Assembly: GCA_021775595.1 (NCBI GenBank)
Contig: JAJFHN010000004.1
Coordinates: forward strand, 28,661 to 92,660
DNA: 64,000 nucleotides
Direction of reading: 5' to 3'
DNA from: Hyphomicrobiales bacterium
GTDB taxonomy: Bacteria; Pseudomonadota; Alphaproteobacteria; Rhizobiales; Methyloligellaceae
A program made the translations under genes and the position numbers. The notes beneath the pieces are model-generated. The model was given only the letters and a program-made list of their open reading frames with translations. It was not told the DNA's origin and did no database searches. This document shows positions 57,483 through 64,000 of the stretch, in pieces; the first letter of the stretch is position 1, and every line of letters begins with the position of its first letter.

Positions 57483-57815
57483 CTAGACGCAGCCCGTCGG
57501 CTTCGGCAAGCCGGCGATTTTGCACGCCTGCTTCGCGGGGCCATACGGATACAGCGTATAGAGATATTTGTTGTTGCCCTTCTCAGGCCCGAACGACTTT
57601 TTCATCGCCTTGACGAGGACGCGGATGGCGGGCGCGATCTGATATTCTTCGTAATAATCACGCAGGAAGTTCACAACCTCCCAGTGCTCCTCCGACATAT
57701 CGAGGTTTTCTTCCTTGGCGATCAGCTCCGCGAGCTCTTTGTTCCAGACATTGATGTCCGCCAGGTAACCCTCTTCATCGTGTTCGTACGTGGTTCCGTT
57801 CAGTTCGTACGCCAT
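57483..57815 (-). CDS. dsrC: DsrC, sulfur carrier protein
   Basis: A 110-residue DsrC with the mobile C-terminal arm containing both conserved cysteines, C98 and C109 (QACKIAGLPKPTGCV, ten residues between); no other Cys is present. It carries persulfide sulfur to DsrAB and forms the intramolecular disulfide handled by DsrK. Starting with MAYELNGTTYEHDEEGYLAD at the ATG at 57815. It lies 60 bases after dsrH and 40 bases before dsrM. Confidence 0.96.
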   Translation of the reverse strand: MAYELNGTTYEHDEEGYLADINVWNKELAELIAKEENLDMSEEHWEVVNFLRDYYEEYQIAPAIRVLVKAMKKSFGPEKGNNKYLYTLYPYGPAKQACKIAGLPKPTGCV

Positions 57816-57875
57816 TGGGATCGCTCCATTTTCCAAATTCCGTATTGCGTCCTGCCGCTCCGGCTTATCGGCGCC

Positions 57876-58184
57876 TCACAGCCATGCTTGGGCAACTTCA
57901 TGCTCTGCCACGAGATCGACGAAGCCAGCATAATCGACGACTTGAATACCCTCGGCAAGCGAACCGTTGGTGAGACCGCGCGCGGCGACATCAGGCCCCA
58001 GCACATAAAACGACACCGTGCCGTTCTTCGCCTTGATCTGTTTGCCCGGCTCCGTATCTGCGATGGCAGCATATACGCCGTCTTCGATCAGCAGCACCGC
58101 GTCACCTGCTGCCGCGTGGCCGAGACAGCTGGCAAATGTCGAGGTCTCGAAGGGCGATTTGTTGATTGTGTGAAGCATCGACAT
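57876..58184 (-). CDS. dsrH: DsrH, subunit of the DsrEFH sulfurtransferase
   Basis: A 102-residue TusB-like protein, MSMLHTINKSPFETSTFASC, with the single conserved Cys at residue 20 followed by AGDAVLLIEDGVYAAI. Part of the hexameric DsrEFH that passes sulfane sulfur from TusA to DsrC. ATG at 58184, 16 bases after dsrF. Confidence 0.92.
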   Translation of the reverse strand: MSMLHTINKSPFETSTFASCLGHAAAGDAVLLIEDGVYAAIADTEPGKQIKAKNGTVSFYVLGPDVAARGLTNGSLAEGIQVVDYAGFVDLVAEHEVAQAWL

Positions 58185-58200
58185 GGTCCAGACAGCGCCC

Positions 58201-58638
58201 TCAAAAACTCAATATGACGTCTTGCTGCGCCATGAGCTGGGTCATCTCATCGCGCTTGACCACGTGGATCGAGGGCTTCTCCGCCCAATCGTCGTCCTCG
58301 TCCTCATAGGTGATCTCCAGCAGATCGTCTTCCGACAGGCCGCGTGTCTCTAGCGACTCCTTTTCGACATAGAGCTTGGTGACCTCATAGTCGCCGAGCG
58401 CTCGGTAGGTCGGTGAGAAATTCTTCATGCCGATGCCGGCTGTGTCCTGCCCCTTGACGATCTGAAACACGCCGTCGTCAAGAAAGGCGAGCGAGACGTC
58501 CTGATCGAACGCTGCGCCGATCAGCACCACCTCAAGCGACTCCAGGGCATAGACCGTGCCGTAGGGCGCTCTTCGGTTGACGTACATGAATTTCTTGGTG
58601 ACGCCCGGTTGTGAGACATCCGGTTCTTCCATCGACAC
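58201..58638 (-). CDS. dsrF: DsrF, subunit of the DsrEFH sulfurtransferase
   Basis: A 145-residue TusC/DsrF-like protein: KKFMYVNRRAPYGTVYALES, then VVLIGAAFDQDVSLAFLDDG and the acidic C-terminal part. It contains no cysteine, in line with DsrF being the non-catalytic partner. GTG at 58638 has GGAAGGA at suitable distance; an in-frame ATG two codons on (58632) is the alternative. It lies between dsrE (46-base gap) and dsrH. Confidence 0.9.
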   Translation of the reverse strand: MSMEEPDVSQPGVTKKFMYVNRRAPYGTVYALESLEVVLIGAAFDQDVSLAFLDDGVFQIVKGQDTAGIGMKNFSPTYRALGDYEVTKLYVEKESLETRGLSEDDLLEITYEDEDDDWAEKPSIHVVKRDEMTQLMAQQDVILSF

Positions 58639-58684
58639 GCTTATTCATCCTTCCAGTTTCTCTCGGACCGCTTCGTGGGACCGT

Positions 58685-59089
58685 CTAATCGCCGAATGTT
58701 ACTAGCCTGTCCGAAGCAATGCCCGCATCGATCAGTTGGCCGAGGCCCGAGATCCGAAATCCCGGCGCGATATTGTCCGCGTCCTTGCCGAGCCGGTCGG
58801 CCTCGCTTTTGTCGAGCACGCCGCGCCGCTGGGCCGCGGCAACGCAGACCACCAGATCAAGCTCGTGCTGCTCGGCCAGTTCCGTCCAATTGACTTGAAT
58901 GTTGCGCTCGTCCTGGGGCGGCACCGTCAGCCGCGTGCCGTTGTTGACGCCGTCATGATAGAAGAACACGCGATAGATCTCGTGCCCCTTCTCCAGCGCG
59001 GCCTTGGTGAATTGATAGGCCGAGTCCGAGGCCTGATGCGTATAAGGCCCTTCGTTCACCACGACGCTAAACTTCACGAGCTGCTCCAT
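58685..59089 (-). CDS. dsrE: DsrE, catalytic subunit of the DsrEFH sulfurtransferase
   Basis: A 134-residue TusD-like protein with the sulfur-binding Cys at residue 82 in HELDLVVCVAAAQRRGV, and N-terminal FSVVVNEGPYTHQASDSAYQ. DsrE accepts sulfane sulfur and passes it on to DsrC. The ATG at 59089 begins MEQLVKFS; 14 upstream in-frame codons are not family-like. The 75-base gap to dsrB holds nothing recognisable. Confidence 0.93.
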   Translation of the reverse strand: MEQLVKFSVVVNEGPYTHQASDSAYQFTKAALEKGHEIYRVFFYHDGVNNGTRLTVPPQDERNIQVNWTELAEQHELDLVVCVAAAQRRGVLDKSEADRLGKDADNIAPGFRISGLGQLIDAGIASDRLVTFGD

Positions 59090-59164
59090 CGCGTGATCCG
59101 CTCGCCAGGTCGACGCCCGGCGCACCCGCATACTTCAATTGTCATGCCGGATCACGAACCGTAG

Positions 59165-60247
59165 CTAGAAATAGATATGAGTCGACGCGTTCAACGACTT
59201 GCGCGCGCCATGCCAAGTGTCGAGGTGGTGCTTGGTAAAGCCGAGCCCGGTCATCTCGAAGAACCTGGGCCAACCTATCCGGTCGATCCATTCGCCCACG
59301 CGCTCCCAATCGCGCGCATCTTCCTTGTAGGTGTAGATGATCTTCTTCACCACTTCGGCCACCTCGGGCCAGCGCGGCGGATTGTTTGGCAGATTGGCAG
59401 CGACCAATTTGTGAAACGTCGGCTTGGTGCGCGCGTTCGAATGCTTGCCGCCAACCCAAATTGCCAGCTTGGTCGACTCGGGTCCGTTGATCTGCATCGG
59501 CGGGCACGGCGGATAGCACGCCCCGCAACATATGCATTTCTTTTCGTCCACTTCGAGCGACGGCTTGCCGTTGACCATGGCCGGCCGGATCGCCGCCACC
59601 GGACAACGCGCAACCACGGCTGGGCGCTCGCAGATATTGGCCACCAGATCGTGATTGATCTTGGGCGGTTTGGTGTATTGAACATTGATGGCGATATCGC
59701 CCTGTCCTCCACAATTCACCTGGCAACAGGACGTCGTGATGCGTACCCGGTTGGGCATCTCTTCCTTGATGAAGTCCTCATAGAGCTCATCCATCAAGCT
59801 CTTGACGACGCCCGAAGCGTCCGTGCCCGGGATGTCGCAATGCAGCCAGCCCTGGGTGTGGGAAATCATCGAGATCGAATTGCCGGTGCCGCCGACGGGA
59901 AATCCTTGCTCGATCAGCCGCTCAACCAGCGGCTCGATCATCTCCTTCTTGGAGATCAGATATTCGATGTTGGAGCGCGTCGTGAACCGCACATGCCCTT
60001 CGGCGAATTCGTCGGCGATGTCACACAGCTTGCGGATCGTAAAGACGTCCATTTGGCGCTGCGTGCCAGCGCGCACGGTCCAAATGTCTTCGCCGCTTTT
60101 TGAGCGGTGATGCAGCACGCCTGGCCGCAGTCGCTCATGCCAGTCCCAATTGCCGAAATTCTTTTTCATCACCGGATGCATGTATAGGAATGGATCCGGC
60201 ACACCGTGCTCGTCGGGAAGCCTGGGTGTCTGATGCTCGGTGCTCAT
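59165..60247 (-). CDS. dsrB: Reverse-type dissimilatory sulfite reductase beta subunit
   Basis: A 360-residue siroheme protein subunit. Motifs: HCDIPGTDASGVVKSLMDEL; the cluster region RITTSCCQVNCGGQGDIAIN; ferredoxin domain KKCICCGACYPPCPPMQING with a further Cys in VVARCPVAAIRP. Forms the alpha2beta2 enzyme with DsrA. Assignment to the oxidative type is from context (dsrL, dsrEFH). ATG at 60247, 32 bases after dsrA. Confidence 0.95.
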   Translation of the reverse strand: MSTEHQTPRLPDEHGVPDPFLYMHPVMKKNFGNWDWHERLRPGVLHHRSKSGEDIWTVRAGTQRQMDVFTIRKLCDIADEFAEGHVRFTTRSNIEYLISKKEMIEPLVERLIEQGFPVGGTGNSISMISHTQGWLHCDIPGTDASGVVKSLMDELYEDFIKEEMPNRVRITTSCCQVNCGGQGDIAINVQYTKPPKINHDLVANICERPAVVARCPVAAIRPAMVNGKPSLEVDEKKCICCGACYPPCPPMQINGPESTKLAIWVGGKHSNARTKPTFHKLVAANLPNNPPRWPEVAEVVKKIIYTYKEDARDWERVGEWIDRIGWPRFFEMTGLGFTKHHLDTWHGARKSLNASTHIYF

Positions 60248-60279
60248 GCGCGTCGCTCTCCCTAAAAATCTGCAAGCCG

Positions 60280-61650
60280 CTATTCGGCAGCGACCGGACG
60301 GTCCGGCTCATTGGTGTTGGCGGCGTCTTCCTTGCCGGATTTCTCTTCGGCCTTCTTCCGCAGATATTTGTCCGCTTCCTCGGTGAAGTCGTCCGTCCGC
60401 ACATAGCTCGAGGTGCGGGGATGGTTGACCATGTTGGGATCGGCATCGATATCAAGCGCCTCAAGGAATGCCGGCAGACCGATACGGTCTATGGTCTCGC
60501 CAATACGCTCGTGATCGAGTGCATTGTCGCCGAAGAACTCGAGAATTTCGCCGGCGAATTCGACGAGCTTCTCGTAATCCTCATCCGTATCGAGCTTCAT
60601 GAAGGGCACGATAACCGTCCCCATCGTGTCGCCGACTTTCAGCGACCGCTTGCCGCCCAACAGGATTGAGGCGCCCTTGTCGTCGCCCGGCGAAAGCGCC
60701 TTGGGCATCACGTTGAGACAATGCATGCAGCGCACGCAGCTCCTGTTGTCGACATCGAGCGTATCGTCATCGTTCAGGCTGAGCGCGCGGGTCGGGCAAT
60801 TGGCGATGACCGAATCAATCATGTATTTCCGGCCAACATTCGCGACGTATTTTTTGACTTCGTCCTGGTTGACCTTCATGTCGTCGCGCCAGGTGCCGAT
60901 CACCGCAAAGTCCGAGCGATGGATTGCGTTGACGCAGTCATTGGGACAGCCGGAGAATTTGAATTTGAATTTATAGGGCAAGGCCGGACGGTGCATTTCG
61001 TCCAGATATTCGTTGATCACGTCGCGATGGGCCTTGACCTCGTTGTAGCAAGACATCTCACAACGCGCGTGACCCACGCAGCTCATGGATGTTCGCATGG
61101 CCGCGCCTGCACCGCCCATGTCAAATCCCACTGCATTGAGCGCGTCGAAGGCCTTCTGCGTGTTCTCGGTCGAGCAGCCTTGAAACATGATGTCGCCGCT
61201 CTGACCATGCAGCGCAATCAGACCCGAGCCGTGCTCTTCCCAGATATCGCAGAGCGAGCGCAGAATATCCGACGTGTAATGAAAACCCGCCGGCGGCTGC
61301 ACCCGCAGCGTGTGGAATTCTTTCGATTCGGGATATTGCTCGGCGACTTCCGAAAACCGCGGAATGACGCCGCCGCCATAGCCATAAACGCCGACCACGC
61401 CGCCTTTCCAATAACCCATGCGCTCTTCATAGGAGTGCTCAAGCTGACCCATCAGGTCGTTCATCATCGGCGCGTATTGCTGATCGTCGGCTTCCCGCAA
61501 GCGCTTCAGCCCGGTGATGAAGCTCGGCCACGGACCGCTCTCCAGCTCATCGAGCATGGGTGTGGGATGAAGTTCTTTCTTGCTCGATGATCCGTTTTTC
61601 TCCGCCGGTGCGCCGTTCTTTTTCGGCGTTGAACCATTGTCCCTAGCCAT
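60280..61650 (-). CDS. dsrA: Reverse-type dissimilatory sulfite reductase alpha subunit
   Basis: A 456-residue catalytic subunit with siroheme-[4Fe-4S] ligands C191/C197 (CVGHARC, Cx5C) and C235/C239 (CPNDC, Cx3C), and a ferredoxin cluster (C285 in NCPTRAL; CVRCMHCLNVMPKAL). Oxidises sulfur bound to DsrC to sulfite. Both ends are longer than usual: about 25 Lys/Asn/Ser-rich residues first (STPKKNGAPAEKNGSSSKKE) and a charged tail. ATG at 61650 has GGGAGAGG upstream; the in-frame upstream extension lies in AT-rich noncoding DNA. Confidence 0.95.
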   Translation of the reverse strand: MARDNGSTPKKNGAPAEKNGSSSKKELHPTPMLDELESGPWPSFITGLKRLREADDQQYAPMMNDLMGQLEHSYEERMGYWKGGVVGVYGYGGGVIPRFSEVAEQYPESKEFHTLRVQPPAGFHYTSDILRSLCDIWEEHGSGLIALHGQSGDIMFQGCSTENTQKAFDALNAVGFDMGGAGAAMRTSMSCVGHARCEMSCYNEVKAHRDVINEYLDEMHRPALPYKFKFKFSGCPNDCVNAIHRSDFAVIGTWRDDMKVNQDEVKKYVANVGRKYMIDSVIANCPTRALSLNDDDTLDVDNRSCVRCMHCLNVMPKALSPGDDKGASILLGGKRSLKVGDTMGTVIVPFMKLDTDEDYEKLVEFAGEILEFFGDNALDHERIGETIDRIGLPAFLEALDIDADPNMVNHPRTSSYVRTDDFTEEADKYLRKKAEEKSGKEDAANTNEPDRPVAAE

Positions 61651-61972
61651 GAGCAAATCCTCTCCCAAATTGCGCTTCGTCCGCACGATCCACGCGTCTG
61701 CCGAAAAACAGATCGCCAACTCCGGCTTGCGCCGAAGATGGCGGAGAACGAGAAACGTTGCCGTACCGCCGGAGTCTATGAAATTATTGCAGCCAATTCG
61801 GCATAAGCAGCACAGGCACGTTAGGCATTTTATATCACAAAAAAAAATTATATCATATAGTTCGAATGTATTGCATGAGGGCTGCATCGGGGCCCAGATG
61901 GCACGGTCGTAATTTCCGCTCCGCCAACCGGTTGGAGCCGCCGTGCAAACCAGGTGTCGTTCGCGTAAAATA
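61651..61972. promoter_or_regulatory. Divergent promoter region between dsrA and the TauD-like gene
   Basis: A 322-base gene-free, AT-rich region between divergent operons. On the minus strand a perfect TATAAT box lies at 61847-61852, with only a weak -35 (TGCAAT) 17 bases before; a run of nine A (61839-61847) lies beside it. It probably holds the main dsr promoter and that of the TauD/cysG operon, but the regulator cannot be read. Confidence 0.5.
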
Positions 61973-62896
61973 ATGGCGCATCAATTGCTTGAGACACTCA
62001 ACCCGCCGTCCCGTCCCTTTGATCTCGGCGCTCGCGATGCCTATGAAATCTGGCGCGAGGCGAAGCTGGCGGCGTTCCCCGCCAGCGCGCAATCCTGCGT
62101 GATTCACATTCGCGACCTCGCCCAGCCCTCTCCCGCCGAGGTCGATGCGGTGACCGAATCCTGCGCCCGCGCCAACTTGGCTATTGTCGCGCTCGAGGAG
62201 GCGCCCGTGGCCGAGCAAGCCCGCTCTGCCTTACCCGATTTCGCGGCCCACCTTGGCCTCGATGTTCACGAACGCCATCGCTCGGCCGCCGACGATGGCG
62301 TCGTCGACCTCGAGGTCTCAAGCGTTCGCGCTCGCGGTGGCTTCATTCCCTACACCGACCGACCCCTCAATTGGCATACGGACGGCTACTACAACGATCC
62401 AAGCGCGCCGATACGCGCCTTTATTCTCTATTGCGTGCGCCAAGCGCCAGTAGGCGGCGAAAACCAACTATTTGATCCCGACATCGCCTATATCCGTTTG
62501 CGCGACGAGGATCCGGACTTCATCGCCGCGCTGATGCACCCACGCGCCATGACCATCCCGGCTCATGTGGAAGACAATGGCGATGTGCGTCCGGCGTCAA
62601 TTGGTCCAGTGTTTTCGATCGATGCGGCTGGCGGTGCACTCGTCATGCGCTATACGGCGCGGACCCGAAACATCGCCTGGCGCGACGATGGCGATACAGC
62701 GGCCGCGGTCGGCTTTCTCGAGCGTCTGTTGCGCGACGGCGATCCTCTGATGTTCCACCACCGCCTTGAGCCCGGCCAGGCCCTTATCTGCAACAATGTG
62801 CTGCACAACCGCACGCGCTTTGAGGATGCGGCCCAAGCCAGATCGGGCCGCCTGCTCTACCGCATGCGATTTGGCCGGCCCGTCGCCTCCAATTGA
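61973..62896 (+). CDS. TauD/TfdA-like Fe(II)/2-oxoglutarate dioxygenase
   Basis: A 307-residue dioxygenase of the TauD/TfdA superfamily. Iron ligands H135 and D137 (NWHTDGYYND) and distal H278 (NNVLHNRTRFED), with a 2-oxoglutarate-type Arg in GRLLYRMRFGRP. The ATG at 61973 (MAHQLLETLN) is preferred to a GTG 10 codons earlier. In known members TauD releases sulfite from taurine, but the substrate cannot be inferred. It heads a plus-strand operon with two small ORFs and cysG, divergent from dsrA, so a sulfur-related role is likely but unproven. Confidence 0.85.
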   Translation: MAHQLLETLNPPSRPFDLGARDAYEIWREAKLAAFPASAQSCVIHIRDLAQPSPAEVDAVTESCARANLAIVALEEAPVAEQARSALPDFAAHLGLDVHERHRSAADDGVVDLEVSSVRARGGFIPYTDRPLNWHTDGYYNDPSAPIRAFILYCVRQAPVGGENQLFDPDIAYIRLRDEDPDFIAALMHPRAMTIPAHVEDNGDVRPASIGPVFSIDAAGGALVMRYTARTRNIAWRDDGDTAAAVGFLERLLRDGDPLMFHHRLEPGQALICNNVLHNRTRFEDAAQARSGRLLYRMRFGRPVASN

Positions 62897-62920
62897 CCGC
62901 CCACGCAAGGACCACAGTCT

Positions 62921-63118
62921 ATGGCCAACTTGAGCGATCTCATCATCCAGCATCCCGACGTCGTTTCCTTTGACGAGCTGAAGAAGCTGGTCATCAAGGC
63001 TGCGCAAGACGGCGAGATTTTTCTCCACTTCGATGTGAAGCCCGACTTTCGCGACACGCCGCGCGATTGGAGCATGAAACTCGAAGCGGCCTTCTATTGG
63101 GGACAAGAAAAAAAATGA
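62921..63118 (+). CDS. Small protein of unknown function (65 aa)
   Basis: A 65-residue acidic, soluble-looking protein, MANLSDLIIQHPDVVSFDEL then KKLVIKAAQDGEIFLHFDVK, with a C-terminal FYWGQEKK. It has no Cys, signal peptide or membrane segment. I do not recognise a family. It lies 24 bases after the TauD-like gene and its stop overlaps the start of the next gene (ATGA), so all are probably one transcript with cysG. Confidence 0.65.
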   Translation: MANLSDLIIQHPDVVSFDELKKLVIKAAQDGEIFLHFDVKPDFRDTPRDWSMKLEAAFYWGQEKK

Positions 63119-63327
63119 CATCCGAAACGGTCGAGGAATTCGAGAATTTTTCCGCGCCATATGGTCGCCAGATCAAGTTGGAGGACGTGACCTTCGACTC
63201 CGACATGCGCTTGATGCGCATCACGATCCGCGAGGGGCGGCGCTTTACGATCATGGATGTGGACGCCGCGACCGCCGACAAATGGGGCGGCGCCATGCTC
63301 GCTTGGGCTGCGCGCCAGAAAAATTGA
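63115..63327 (+). CDS. Small protein of unknown function (70 aa)
   Basis: A 70-residue soluble protein: TVEEFENFSAPYGRQIKLED, TFDSDMRLMRITIREGRRFT, MDVDAATADKWGGAMLAW. It looks like a compact beta fold with a C-terminal helix. No Cys. No family is named with confidence. ATG at 63115 overlaps the previous stop (ATGA); cysG starts 40 bases after. Conservation beside dsr genes in other genomes would be needed to support a sulfur role. Confidence 0.68.
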   Translation: MTSETVEEFENFSAPYGRQIKLEDVTFDSDMRLMRITIREGRRFTIMDVDAATADKWGGAMLAWAARQKN

Positions 63328-63367
63328 ACAGCGGCCGCCCGAGGCCCAACAGGAAGCCCATCGCTCT

Positions 63368-64000
63368 ATGGATTATTTGCCCGTCTTTCTCGATGTGTCT
63401 GGCAAGACCGTCCTCGTTGTCGGTGGCGGCACGGCGGCAGCCCGCAAGGCCGAGCTCGCGCTGCGTGCCGGTGCCCATGTGCGCGTGCTTGCTGATGAGC
63501 TCTCCGGCGACTTCCGCGAGATTCGCGACCATGATCGCCTGAGTCACGTTGCCGATCCACTTGAGGCGGCCCATCTGAAGGGCTGCAGCGTAGCCTATGG
63601 CGCGGCCGAGGACGCTGATCTGGATGCCCGTCTCCACGACCTTGCAAAGCAGGCGGGCATCCTGGTCAACGTACCGGATAAACCGGAATTTTGCGATTTC
63701 ATCACGCCTTCGATTGTCGACCGCTCGCCGCTTGTGATCGCCATTTCGACGGCCGGTTCCGCACCCATCGTCGCGCGCATGCTAAAGGCCCGCCTGGAGA
63801 GCACGGTGCCTGCCGCCTATGGTCGCTTGGTCAGTTTTTTGGGCAGCTTTCGTGATTTGGTCATGGAGCGCATCGCCGATGGACGCACACGCAGGCGGTT
63901 CTGGGAGGACGCATCAGACGGCGTCGTCGCCGACCTCTTGCTCAAGGGTGACGAGGCGGGCGCCAAGTCGGCATTCATGGCCGCCCTCGATGGCACGAAT
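63368..64000 (+). CDS. cysG: Siroheme synthase (precorrin-2 dehydrogenase domain), truncated by the window end
   Basis: The first 211 codons of a gene that continues beyond the window. The NAD-binding start MDYLPVFLDVSGKTVLVVGG, then GTAAARKAELALRAGAHVRV, and later FCDFITPSIVDRSPLVIAIS match the Met8/CysG N-terminal domain, which oxidises precorrin-2 and inserts iron. A C-terminal uroporphyrinogen methyltransferase domain may follow but is not seen. It would supply siroheme to DsrAB, explaining its place beside the dsr operon. Confidence 0.9.
   Translation, partial: MDYLPVFLDVSGKTVLVVGGGTAAARKAELALRAGAHVRVLADELSGDFREIRDHDRLSHVADPLEAAHLKGCSVAYGAAEDADLDARLHDLAKQAGILVNVPDKPEFCDFITPSIVDRSPLVIAISTAGSAPIVARMLKARLESTVPAAYGRLVSFLGSFRDLVMERIADGRTRRRFWEDASDGVVADLLLKGDEAGAKSAFMAALDGTN

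Overview
The window looks like chromosomal DNA of a GC-rich alphaproteobacterium. The gene neighbourhoods mutS-glnD-murJ-trpS-usp and hemW-rdgB-rph next to hrcA-grpE are of the kind seen in Hyphomicrobiales and relatives. Genes are dense, many overlap or touch at start/stop codons, and GTG starts are common. I see no insertion sequence, prophage, integrase or CRISPR array. The genus is not assigned.

About 1-33 kb is housekeeping: a partial universal stress protein, trpS, murJ, a rhomboid protease, glnD and mutS (minus strand); a MaeB-type malic enzyme (plus); a hybrid histidine kinase, a ComM/YifB ATPase, gshB, yraN and rsmI (minus); an LpoA-like lipoprotein (plus); hemW-rdgB-rph and a small secreted cysteine protein (minus); hrcA-grpE, a GNAT enzyme and a methyltransferase (plus); alkB (minus); dnaK-dnaJ-pyrF and a second methyltransferase (plus); and yggT-DUF167-folD (minus). 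A tRNA-Ala(CGC) at about 33.1 kb separates this block from a more accessory region.

About 33.2-38.8 kb is one minus-strand operon: pxpA, biotin carboxylase, pxpB, pxpC, a stand-alone biotinyl carrier, an acetoacetate-decarboxylase-like protein and a glutathione S-transferase-like protein. It suggests biotin- and ATP-dependent opening of 5-oxoproline or another lactam. About 39.3-43.4 kb holds a glutamine amidotransferase, a short-chain dehydrogenase and a TerB-like protein (one overlapping operon), then MscS and a small two-helix ion channel on the plus strand.

About 43.4-64 kb is a dissimilatory sulfur-oxidation locus: tusA and a YeeE/YedE transporter (divergent), aprM-aprB-aprA, and a reverse-type dsr operon read on the minus strand as dsrA-B-E-F-H-C-M-K-L-J-O-P, then a TrpD2/YbiB-like gene, then dsrN. 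Divergent from dsrA lies a plus-strand operon of a TauD-like dioxygenase, two tiny unrecognised proteins and the start of siroheme synthase cysG, which is cut by the window end. Together these would deliver sulfane sulfur (TusA, DsrEFH, DsrC), oxidise it to sulfite (DsrAB with DsrL and DsrMKJOP), oxidise sulfite to APS (AprBA with AprM) and make (amidated) siroheme (CysG, DsrN). The least explained parts are the TauD/small-protein operon and the TrpD2-like gene inside the dsr operon.
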